Source of the DNA: Epiperipatus broadwayi
Lineage: Eukaryota > Onychophora > Udeonychophora > Euonychophora > Peripatidae
Assembly: GCA_028023455.1 (NCBI GenBank)
Contig: JAQFVV010012510.1
Span: forward strand, 248,001 to 312,000
DNA: 64,000 nucleotides
Direction of reading: 5' to 3'
The notes beneath the pieces were generated by a model. The model ran no database searches, was not told where the DNA came from, and worked only from the letters and a program-made list of their open reading frames with translations. The position numbers and the translations under genes are program-made. Every line of letters begins with the position of its first letter. Within the stretch, counting starts at the first letter, position 1. Below are positions 26,281 to 36,624 of the stretch, one piece after another.

Positions 26281-27027
26281 TCAACATGTTTGTGATCAAG
26301 TGTATCAGTAGTATGAGATAGCATGGATGATTGAGGGTCATGCAAAAGTCTGAGTTCAAACCCCCTAAGAAGTTAATAATATTTTAATTCTTGCAAGCAA
26401 TAATGATTAAATTAAATACCAAACAAATTTTTATGTTCCAGAAAACATTTAGAAACATTGAGCTCATCAAGTACAGCCTTAATGCATTTTTATTGCTGAC
26501 AACTTGTATCAATAATTCATTATTACTCATTGCTAGTTTGTAGCTTAAGCTAAAATTATAAAAAAAATGTCATTTCTCTAGACTGGAAATTTTTATATAG
26601 AAGTTACTTTAAATTGGATCTTTTAAAGAAAAAAATTACCATTGGAGTTGAAAGTATATTGAAGATCATTTATTAGTGTGACAGTCCAGCATCTATATGA
26701 ATATCCTTAAAATTTGTGCTATTTTGATATGTTAACTGACTTAAGCAAATAAAATTGAGTCTTAAAAATTTAACACAAGACTTTCAGAATGTGTGTATGG
26801 TGAGAACTGTCTCTGCTTACTTCATCCACTATTGAATAATCTACATTTACTCATCAACATCCACTAAAGTTCACTAAATAAACAAACGATTTTTTTTTGC
26901 TTCAATAGTTTTTAATTAGGATTTTACATTAACTAATTCAGGAAAACATCTGGTTAATTTTTCTCACTGACTAAGACATATATAAACTTATAATTTTATC
27001 TTGAAAACACATTAAAAGTCTTTGTTG

Positions 27028-27488
27028 TATTTATAAATTGGACTATTTTCATCATCTTGTATTGAGTATTGAATATCTTTAGAAAAATTTAACCTTATTT
27101 AAATTTTCAAAGCAGATTCAACTGTTAGTAATAGCACATAGGTTAGTATATGCATGTTTCAAGAGGTATTATTCTCCTCTCTTCTTCAGATGTTGTTGGC
27201 TGAATCTGTGACAGTACTAGCATGGTTCAGTTGGTTAGAGTGTTACCTTAAAAATTAATATTCAAGAATCTTAGGGTAGGTTTTATTCCCATGCTAGTAC
27301 TGTCACTAGTCAGGCCAGCAATTTTTGAAGAAGAGCGGAGAATAATATCTCTCAAAACATTATGCATATACTAATCTATGTGCAATTACTAACACTTGAA
27401 TGTACTTTGAAAATTTAAATAAAGTATTTTTCTAAAGACATTCAATACTCATTACTAGATGATGGAAATAGTGTAATATATAATAAAT
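27028..27488. repeat. family B inverted dimer with tRNA-like loop
   Basis: Arms at about 27028-27225 and 27289-27488 are imperfect reverse complements. The loop between them contains a tRNA-like head (A box TGGTTCAGTTGG at 27224-27235 and GGTTTTATTCCC near 27278-27290). Each arm carries CTGAAGAAGAG, a CTCT-containing partner strand and a CGAAAC-derived box (TGAAAC in the left arm, CAAAAC in the right), then the tail GTTGAATxTxxTTTGAAAATTTAAATAAAG and ATTCAATACTC. The same body occurs at 43650-43930. It is a SINE-like unit whose tail may come from a Penelope-like element. Confidence 0.65.
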
Positions 27489-28429
27489 ACAATTAAAATA
27501 CCATCATCACAAACCTTCAGGAAAACAGTAAACATTTTGGCTTCTGATAGGTAATATAATTTTTCATTTTTGTTAACAAAAGATTTATAAAAAATAATAA
27601 TTTAATTTTCTAAATCCTTATTTAATATTTACTACGGCAATAAACCTCAAGCATGTGCGCTTGAAAATACGAAGGTAGGGACCTCTACAGGTCTTAACCA
27701 CAAGCAAAAACATTCATCAGATACCATTTAATTGTAATAAAAATTGCAATTTAGAATGTCTTTATTATTAACTTAATTAAAGAAAAAAGAAATAAATATA
27801 ATAGTAATTTTTGTTTAGCTTACTGAAAAAAAAAGTTATTTAAAAATTGTTACTGAAAATTATTTAGATGAAAATTCGATTTTATATATTGCTAGCTGTC
27901 TCCTTGCAGGTTTTCTCACATTATTAGGTTAAAAGAGTGTAATGTAGTTGATAATTAAAATAGATTTAGATAATATTTGCATGAAATAATAATACCTGAG
28001 ATATCAACAACAAATAAAAATAACTATTGTAATGCATTTTTATAAACAATGCTGTAGGTCATTTTTAACTGCTGTTAATAACTCATGTATTATTATATCA
28101 TGTAAATATTCTCTATATATATTTTAATTTTCAACTATATTACATTAACTTATTTTACTAATGTGAGTAAAGCCAATCCAAAGCTTTGTATGGATTCAAA
28201 AATGAATAAAAATAAAAATATATAATGCAGTTAATTATTAAAATATATTTTCTAACATATATATATATATTAATAATAAAAAGTCAGATGTCACATGACT
28301 TATATATAGCTTGCACTTACTAATATGTAAAATTAAGAGCATGCTAATGAGCTCTAAACAAGCTTTTTTTTATTTATGATAAATGCTGCTACAAGAGAAG
28401 GCATTCAAATCATTTTTATCTTCGATTGT

Positions 28430-28482
28430 CCCCATTCCCAGACCAGTTTCGACCTATGGGTCTCTTCAGTGAGGAATTGGGA
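28430..28482 (-). ncRNA. type I hammerhead ribozyme (family D, D1)
   Basis: Minus strand: CTGAAGA (28469-28463), stem II GACC/GGTC around CATA, GAAAC, TG, and GTC cleavage at 28441. Stem I: CTCA/TGGG, internal loop, CCC/GGG. Stem III is minimal (AC/GT with a 2-nt loop), as known for Penelope- and retrozyme-type hammerheads. All core residues are intact. Confidence 0.75.
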
Positions 28483-28813
28483 CATTAGATTCAAAAAACC
28501 AACTCAAGCAAAGCATTTATCTAAAAGTTAATTGTTAGAAGAAGATCTGAAACTTTTAGACATCTACATGTCTTTAAAGTCAGCTCTCCAACTGAAAAAA
28601 TCATATGGGCCTGAACTTCATTCAGATACTCCATATATTAGTAGGTTTAGCCATTTAATTTAGCCAAAGCTCCAAATGAAGTTCAGGCCCATATGATTTT
28701 TTCAGTTGGAGAGCTGACTTTAAAGACATGTAGATGTCTAAAAGTTTCAGATCGTCTTCTAACAATTAACTTTTAGATAAATGCTTTGCTTGAGTTGGTT
28801 TTTTTAATCTAAT

Positions 28814-28871
28814 GTCCCAACTCCTCACTGAAGAGACCCATAGGTCTAAACCAGTCTGGGGATGGGGACAA
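28814..28871 (+). ncRNA. hammerhead, D2 copy with mutated GAAA
   Basis: CTGAAGA is at 28828-28834, stem II GACC/GGTC around CATA at 28835-28846, and GTC ends at 28856. The GAAA box reads TAAA, a change at the invariant G12, so this copy is predicted to be inactive although its helices are intact. Confidence 0.65.
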
Positions 28872-29228
28872 TCCAAGATAAAAATGATTTGAATGTCTTC
28901 TTTTGTAGTAGCATTTATCATAAATAAAAAAAAGCTTGTTTAGAGCTCATTAGCATGCTCTTAATTTTACATATTAGTAAGTGCAAGCTATATATAAGTC
29001 ATGTGACATCTGAATTTTTATTATTACTATTATTATTTTGCTGTTGGGGCTTTGGCTAAATTAAATGGCTAAGCCTACTAATATATGGAGTATCTGAATG
29101 AAGTTCAGGCCCATATGATTTTTTCAGTTGGAGAGCTGACTTTAAGATGTCTAAAAGTTTCTGATCTTCTTCTAACAATTAACTTTTAGATAAATGCTTT
29201 GCTTGAGTTGGTTTTTTGAATCTAATGT

Positions 29229-29283
29229 CCCAATTCCTCACTGAAGAGACCCATAGGTCGAAACTGGTCTGGGAATGGGGCCA
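29229..29283 (+). ncRNA. type I hammerhead ribozyme (family D, D3)
   Basis: CTGAAGA (29241-29247), stem II GACC CATA GGTC (29248-29259), GAAAC (29260-29264), TG loop, GTC (29267-29269). Stem I is CTCA/TGGG plus CCC/GGG across an internal loop. The core is fully conserved and the same as D1. Confidence 0.75.
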
Positions 29284-29399
29284 ATCCAAGATAAAAATGA
29301 TTTGAATGCCTTCTCTTGTAGTAGCATTTATCATAAATAAAAAAAAGCTTGTTTAGAGCTCATTAGCATGATCTTAACTTTATATATATATATATATTG

Positions 29400-31300
29400 A
29401 AGCGGAATCTGAGATTCAGATTGCACTTCACAGCCTACCTCAAATCTTCAGCTACCAAGCTAAATTCAAACCCTATTCTTGCGTATATATTCCGTTCACT
29501 AACACATTTTTTGTTCTTTTTTTTTATTATTATTAACTAACATACTTATTAACAAAGATATATGCATAGATATCTGAATTTAAATACACACAAAAAAAAA
29601 ATAAAAGTAATAAATATAGTATTTAAAGAGGGAATATGTATATGCAATAGGTAACGGGGGATTAATTATAACAGACTTATAATATCAAAATATATTATAT
29701 GTTCTGTATTTTTTTATTTTATAAAAATTATAGTAATTATTTATTGATTGCAGCTCAGATATACATAGATATTGTAGAGACAAACGTACTGAGCAAATAA
29801 TTACTAGAAAAAGTTTGTTTATGTGTCATTCTATAAAATTTTGTTTTAAAATTATTTTTGCTATTAAACTCTACTTTTCTTTTACATCCAATATGGAAGA
29901 TGCGATTGTAATTAGTCAAAATTAATTAAAGGTGAGAAACGTAATCTTGTATAATCTTCTAAAATAAATTTAATTAAAAGTTTCTCTAAAATCAAAATTA
30001 GAAACTAAACTTAATTGATTTACTTTTGTCACAAACTTTTTTTTTTATCAAATTAATTTCAGTTGAATACTTATCTAACAATGGCATCTTCCATCACAAC
30101 GGGTAAAAAGCTTGTATAGAAATTCTTTTGGAAATTAGATTAAAGAAAATGATTAGCAATGACCAATCAAAAAGGGATTCCACAAATACCAAGGCAGGGG
30201 ACAATTATGAATTAATTTGACAGAGAAACCAAGACAGTCAAGGAGAGCAGTTGCCAAGTAAATTTGCATTCGTTAATTTCAATGTGTAATGAGTAAATCC
30301 ACTTCACCCTTCTCACCATTCGAGATGGCCTTCCCTGAAATCTGTGCCCATGGATCCCGATACTTATAGACTATAACTATCTGCCTGTTTGTTAAATACT
30401 AAACTTACTACCTGCCTCAATAATTATGCTCGTCAAACTAGATCTAGTTCTCTGAGGGAAATCTTAAAAACATCAAAAGAACAGCCAAGTTTGTACAGAG
30501 GTAATCATTTCAAATGCTGCTAGACTCTTAAAGTTACCGTGAATAATTTTAAATTTCACCTCTGTTTCGTTAAACATTTTGTAAAGCCTTTTTATTTGTA
30601 AAATTTAATATTAAGTATGAATTAATTTGTAAAATTCTTACCTTTTAATCAATTGTCCCTTGTTCTCTCTATATAACTTAGCTGTAATCTCTCCTACATT
30701 AAACCTCTCCTTAATAATTATTAGTTCTTAATTTCATGTCTATGTGGCAATATTTTATTTTCATTATTATATTTTATATTTTCATATACTAAATTATATG
30801 TCAATAATTTCCAACCAGAATCGCAATTGCTTACGCTATCTCTTTTAATAAAAGAAAACCTTCCTTACTTTTCAGAGGGTGATTAATCTAATATTTTTTT
30901 AAAACAAATTGGTTATTCTTATTATAGCGGGTGCCTGCAAGTCTGGGGAAATAAAATCGGAATCTGATAATTACTGTACAATGTTATTTTCGAAAGAAAG
31001 CTAAGCAAAAGTCTGTTTTCTTAGAAATGTGTTTTTTTTTTATTAATTAAATAATAGCGCTAACTTCTAAAAACTTTAAATATATTTATATGAATTAAAT
31101 TAATATTACTTTCGTGAAATCACTAACGGCCACCGACTTTATATATATTTAATAATATGAAAATTATCTATTTATTAAAGCATTCAAAACCAAAGATTTA
31201 TATTAGTCATACGTTGTGGGAAGTTTATGTGTAATTTAAAGTAATATAAAGGGGGGATATTCTAGTTCTATAAGCTATTATATTAGCATTAAATGTAATT
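29400..31300. other. AT-rich region with one GC-richer patch
   Basis: Mostly featureless. Between about 30150 and 30370 there is a CCAAT box (GACCAATCAAA), an octamer ATTTGCAT and a GC-richer stretch whose minus strand reads CATCTCGAATG then GTGAGAAG, a possible 5' splice site. No exon could be defined with confidence. Confidence 0.35.
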
Positions 31301-31484
31301 CTTCCATATCCACGTAGTAACTCAAATCACACTGGTACGCTGGGTTTTTATCAATAAAGATAGGCAATAATTCTTTATTTCTTAGTTTTAAGTATATATA
31401 TATTTATATTAATTCAAGCGTTACGTGTATACCGGCCTTTAGTTTTATATATATTTGTGCTTCGTTCATTTTTACTTCCAATAC

Positions 31485-31530
31485 CAAGAACGAGGTTTGG
31501 AAAATCCCTTTGGACTTCTTCAGTGCTAGA
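31485..31530 (-). repeat. hammerhead-like motif in a decayed repeat
   Basis: Minus strand: CACTGAAGAAGTCC, then AAAGGGA and CCAAACC where GAAAC would be expected. The layout resembles family B and E cores with an extra A after CUGANGA. It is too decayed to call a ribozyme. Confidence 0.3.
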
Positions 31531-32756
31531 TATTACTGCATAGGGTTCGCTCTGGCAAAAGTTCAGCCTATGGCAATTCAATAAAGTGCATTATTCATTG
31601 TTTATGACCCAACCCTGCCAACGTTTGCAGAGAGTCACCTTCTTTAACTGTGAATTGAAGCATCTTTTTGGATCTCAGAATAGATCTCTCCATTGCCATC
31701 ATACATGTATCGCTCTCTCATATTTCATTCTCGTTAAAGCCTATCAATGTTCCTAAATCGTACTGTTTTGATTATGCTAAATGGATTGCCATTTTTTATA
31801 TTTCAGTCACACTTTCAGATACAATATTTCTGCCATAATCATTATTTCTTAAATTAGCTTCCCACATATGTTCTTATTTCACAATGCAAATATTAATTAA
31901 GTATAATTATCATTGTCATCAAACTCAATAACTTATGTATTGGTACGAGTGCTGTTGTTTTATTAATAGTGGATTCAAAGAACTTTAAGTAACTGTAATC
32001 CAGCACTATTATTAAAAATCTTAGGTATCCCATACAATCTATAAATTATTGACATATAAACAGCCGTATTAGAACAAAGCCATAAATTATGTGTAATTGC
32101 TGATTAAATACGTTCGTTTTATAGCATTGTAAGAGAGGTTAATGTCGTCTAAGGAAGATAAATACCCATTTTATTCACATTTTAACACAAATAATGTTTG
32201 CAATCAATTATATATATATATATCTCAAGTTAACTTAATAAATCTTATACATATTACTAAATATCTAAGTCATTGTTTCATTTATTGAATAGAAATAATT
32301 TTGATGATATATAAAAGGTTTCATTTACTAGATGATCGAAAATCGCTAACAATAATATTCTATACATGAATAAAGTTCAAATAAGAGTCTTTTTGTGTCA
32401 TGACTTTGTGATGCCAGTGGGTAGAAATAAATTAGATCAGTATCATTGGAATTGTTGCTCATAAGTTGGTAGATTTGGAAAATAGGCAAATAGGGCAGAG
32501 TTCATGAGTGTTCCTGACTTATGTATCTTGCGCATGATTGGACTTGAAGTACTTTTGCCTAGATTCTAGATCTTGTTATATGAACAGACAAAACCAACCA
32601 GTACAATATAATTACAAATCAATGTCTGTATTTCTTCAAAATAATATGTGTAAATTTATAAACCGCTTCTAAGTGACGGTTATAGATATATTTTTTTGTA
32701 AACTTTTAAGTACTGTATTTTCTAATATTTATTTATAAATTTACATATATATATAT

Positions 32757-32923
32757 ATGATCACTAGATGGAGCTTTACCAATAGTTCCTAACAAGCTTT
32801 TGTTTACATAAATGCCAAGAGAGATAGAATTCAATGAAAGAGATACTGAATTTTATCTCTCTCGGCATTTATGTAAACAAAAGCTTGTTAGAAGCTATTG
32901 GTAAAGCTTCATCTAGTGATCAT
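32757..32923. repeat. 70-bp-arm hairpin
   Basis: Left arm 32757-32826 and right arm 32854-32923 are near-perfect reverse complements (about three mismatches) around a 27-nt loop. Shared words (AACAAGCTT, ATAAATGC) link it to family D and to the 40.7k element, suggesting an internally deleted derivative lacking the ribozyme. It sits between TA tracts. Confidence 0.75.
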
Positions 32924-32971
32924 AAAATGCAAGCTAAAAGCAAGTTATGAAATTTATAACTTGTTTTGTTT

Positions 32972-32973
<2 letters not shown>

Positions 32974-33016
<43 letters not shown>

Positions 33017-33020
33017 TATA
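32974..33020. repeat. (TA)n microsatellite
   Basis: TA run broken once near 33010. Confidence 0.9.
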
Positions 33021-33057
33021 AGGAAAATATATTCTAAGCAGTAATGTTTTATTATCT

Positions 33058-33830
33058 AAATTTCATTTTTGATTTTTGATGTATTACCAAATAAAAATTT
33101 CCCTCACTAATTCTCTCCATTTCTCTAGCTGTATCATTGTTTTCATAGAATGTTTGATAATTAAAATATATTTATGTATTCCATTTCTGATTTTTGAAGT
33201 ATTGAATACTAAATAAAACTTTTACTTGCTAATCTCTCCAATTCTCTAATTGTCCTCTTGCATTAGTAGAAAGTTTGATAATTAAAATATAATTACATAA
33301 TACTTCCATGAAATAATTATCAACAGAAGTAGTACAAAAATATAATGTTTATTAATACAATAAACAATAATTTTAAAGTAAATTATTTTATATTTCTCTT
33401 GTAATAATTTTTACAATGGCTATAAAATTTTAATAGTGTCATAATATATGCAAGTGAAAAATTAAATGTGTGGCCCAAATGAAATTCACATTTAAAATAT
33501 ATTTATTCAATAAAATTTTACCTTGATTACCAAAAACTAATCTTTCTTTATTTTTCTATTATGTATTTCAATATGCAAGCCATAACATCTTACTTTATCA
33601 AGTGAAAATATACTTAAAGGAAAATGGTAAAAGTTTATCAAATAAAGTATTTTTGCTGTACTTAAGGCATATTAAAATGTACCTTTTTATGTATTAAATA
33701 TATTTAAATTGACATCCTAAAAGTTTATCAAATTCAATCTTATTTTATTTGCTGTACAGTAAATTTTAATTTAACATGTGTTAAATTAAATATATATTTA
33801 AACTAAAATCCTAAAAGTTTATCAAATTCA
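33058..33830. repeat. degenerate tandem duplications
   Basis: Two units of about 120 bp start near 33058 and 33179 (shared words GATTTTTGA, AATTCTCT, TTTGATAATTAAAATAT). Further on, TAAAAGTTTATCAAAT recurs near 33630, 33718 and 33813. No gene is seen. Confidence 0.5.
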
Positions 33831-34404
33831 TTATTATAACAAATCTAAATTGTCCTTATTTAAGTGAGAAATGAAATATGTTACAAATGCAATTAACCTT
33901 TTGACCGCTAATTATATTATTGGGTGAGTGAGTTAAAAATCAAAGCTTTTAATTGGACAACTCAAAAACTGAAGACAAAGTCAATTGTCAAAATATATTC
34001 ACCTTTAATATCATATTCACTTTAGATTCGTTTATAAAAAGTATATTAATAATTTGTCAGGTTATGAAAGTGAATGAAAGTTTTTTCAAAAATAAATTTC
34101 TATTTATTTATTATAAAATATTCAATTTTGGCAAATTTAAAAGTGAACATAGTAACAAATTAAAAAGAGTTGCTGACGTAAATTTTTTTTTTCAGTTTTA
34201 TGTTACGGAAAAGTAAATATTTTTTTTGCTAAAATCTTAAATATTTTTACTAAAATCTTCAATATTTTTCTAAAATAATTTTGTTTTTTAGCATATTTTA
34301 TGAAAATGATTTGTAATTTTTCAAAAAATACTTTTATAATAGTTTAAAACATTTGTTTATCATATTCGAAATGAAAATCTTAGCGTTTTTCTTTATTTTC
34401 TTTG

Positions 34405-34640
34405 ATTAGGCAGTTTCTTTGTTCTTTCCAACCAATCAGAATGTCTTTGACAGTTGAGAGCCAATCACCGACAAGCTTTCTTTTTTGTTTAGCATCACAG
34501 GCAGTTTTATTGATTTTTTACTTGTAAAATAATTCAAGAGAGGGCAGCATCTTACAGAACTTTTAAAAATCTAAGTAATGACTATAAAACGGCTATCCTA
34601 GCATTAAAAATAATGGAATTAGAGTGACGTCAATCGTCAA
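34405..34640. promoter_or_regulatory. candidate promoter or enhancer: paired CCAAT boxes and a CRE
   Basis: CCAAT occurs at 34432-34436 (AACCAATCAG) and 34461-34465 (AGCCAATCAC), about 29 bp apart in the same orientation, a spacing often seen for NF-Y pairs. A perfect palindromic cAMP-response element, TGACGTCA, lies at 34625-34632. All three are rare in such AT-rich DNA. No start codon or exon could be tied to them, so the function is inferred only from motifs. Confidence 0.35.
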
Positions 34641-35820
34641 CACAAGGTCTCATAAGCATCAACAGAAGGGTTTAATTAATTTGAAATATAATTACAAAAT
34701 CAAATTTTACCTTGCTTTATCCAAACTATACTTAAAGTCATTTAAAAAATTTCAGACTCTTTAATCTTTTAATCAGTGCTGCCATTTTTGGGAATTTTTT
34801 ATGATGAGATTTGAAAAAAATTATAATATTGATTTTTCACACATTTTTATATTGCAAATTACAATTTTTTTAAACAATTAAAGCAAGATTTTATGTTAGT
34901 AAAATTCTATACAAAAAAAAAATAAAATCATTCAAGATTCATCAAGATTTGTGCAATATTTATTGAGCTATAAAGTCACAAACAAGCATTCAAACAAACT
35001 TTCTCATTTATATAGTTATATAGATAACAGTAAAAATAAATTTTGTTTATAAGAATAAATATTTATGAAATTTTCTACTTTATATCCATATTAATACATA
35101 TACATTAACAAATATTTTATTAAGTTTGTACATATATAACCAATGTTTGTACTTATTTCTCAATAAAATTATTTTGATATTGTAAAATAAATTAGTTTAT
35201 TGAGCCTTCTTTCCTAAATATTGTACTTACTCTATCTACTGCTATATATTTTATTTTTACTAAACAATAACTGATAATGTCAGGTTTGATTAACAGAAAT
35301 GTATTCTAGCTAGAAGTTCACTGACTTTTTCCTGGAAATGTTTCTGTATAAAATATTGGAACGTTTTTGTAAAGTGGTTAATTAAAACATTAGCTATATA
35401 TAATTACATCAAAAAATATATCTCACAATAGAACAATTAATAGCATGCTATCCTTTTATACAATTCAGAAATGAATTATAATATAAAAAAGATTGTTACA
35501 ATGCAAATATTATCATAATTAAAGGTAAAAATAAAAGGCCTAATCAATAATAGTCAGTACTAAAAAAAGATTGTTTCTTTTAGCAATATAAAAAGTAAAA
35601 TTTATGTACTTTTGAAAGGTTAATTCAAGAGTTATCTTTATCTAATAAAAATAGCATGGTTAAATAAAATCAATTGAATGTGGGCTAATGAAATCGGCTG
35701 ATATGAAATCCATTATTTATTAATTTTAAATATGAAATATTTTTTTTAAAAATGTACACTATAATTGCCTTTTTTTTGTTTTAGATCTTTTGATTATTAA
35801 ATTTCAAGTAATAATTATAC
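34641..35820. other. AT-rich non-coding stretch
   Basis: Nothing recognisable beyond A and T runs. Confidence 0.5.
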
Positions 35821-35824
35821 TTTT

Positions 35825-35932
35825 TTTTTCATATGTCATAGCATCGGTCGGAAGACGAACCCACAACCGTCTGCAACCAACTACTTGCTTGCAAGGTGGT
35901 TGCGATGACCTCTCAACTCACAACGCTTGACG
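35825..35932 (-). mobile_element. tRNA-derived SINE
   Basis: Minus strand: head with GAGTTGAGAGGTCATCGCAAC, B box GGGTTCGTCTTCC, then CCGATGCTATGACATATG and a poly-A tail (T run at the left edge). It matches the copies at 43.1k and 48.1k. Target duplication not clear. Confidence 0.75.
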
Positions 35933-36624
35933 ATACTTTTATTATTTTTTAATGTGAATAACAACCTTTTGAAATTACAGATGGGTTTCTATTTTTTTTT
36001 TTCAACTTAATATTTCAACAATAAAAATTAATAGAAACTGCTTTTTGTTTCATGAGCTCTAAATATTATCCAAAATATGCAAAATAAACTGGTTATGGTT
36101 ACTTATATATATATAGGTAAAAAAGTCAAGTAAACCTTTTTCATAATAGTAATCTTTATTCTGACTGTATATAAAATTATAATGCATTACTAAGTAAATA
36201 TTTTTTTACATATGAGTTTACGTTAGCAATTATATATATAATTTACAATAGTATGATGCAATAATTCATATTCTCTAATACAAGCTACATTTACATAGCA
36301 ATTAAATCTAGATTAAAATTTAAAAAGAGGGCAAAGTTAAATTCCCAAAAAAAAAGGAGGGAGGGGTTAAGTCGTAATTAAGATTATTGAATTTTTTATG
36401 TCTGGAGGGTTAGTTATGAATCTTGTTTAGCTATCTCCTACACAAAAGTATATGTGTAGACTTGTTTATGACTTAATGATATATATATAAATGGATCGAT
36501 ACGGCTATATGTTATAATAGTGATGTTTATATTATACATAAATTGCTCTATTAACATATATATATATATAAGTCATTATCTAATTAATAATAAAAAAATA
36601 TTATGATATAATGATTATTGTGTC

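Larger units (their letters stand above)
25786..26370. repeat. family C inverted dimer (long foldback)
   Basis: A minus-strand family C copy (25786 to about 26070) is joined head-to-head to a plus-strand copy (about 26062-26370). The centre lies near 26066-26090, where ATTTCTTTGAAAATCTGATGATAG meets its complement. Each arm ends outside in the GAGTTCAAACCC-type box. The transcript would form a hairpin of nearly 300 bp. The left arm holds a well-preserved hammerhead, the right arm a decayed one (GAAA reads TAAG). Confidence 0.8.
28279..29381. repeat. family D trimer: one inverted and two head-to-tail hammerhead units
   Basis: Unit D1 (28279-28664, minus) is full length at about 386 bp. D2 (about 28669-29040, plus) lacks the first 60 or so bases. 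D3 (about 29048-29381, plus) lacks the distal end, which is replaced by a TA tract. D1 and D2 form a very long, highly matched hairpin. D2 and D3 are a head-to-tail tandem with predicted cleavage sites 413 bp apart (28856 and 29269). Units share GGCCCATATGATTTTTTCAG, a hammerhead, ATTTATCATAAAT and CATTAGCATG. There is no coding potential. This is the architecture of a retrozyme-like element. Confidence 0.8.

Noticed and set aside
28279-29381. A CRISPR-like array
   Set aside because: Three repeats of about 386 bp in mixed orientation, without short regular spacers; eukaryotic context.
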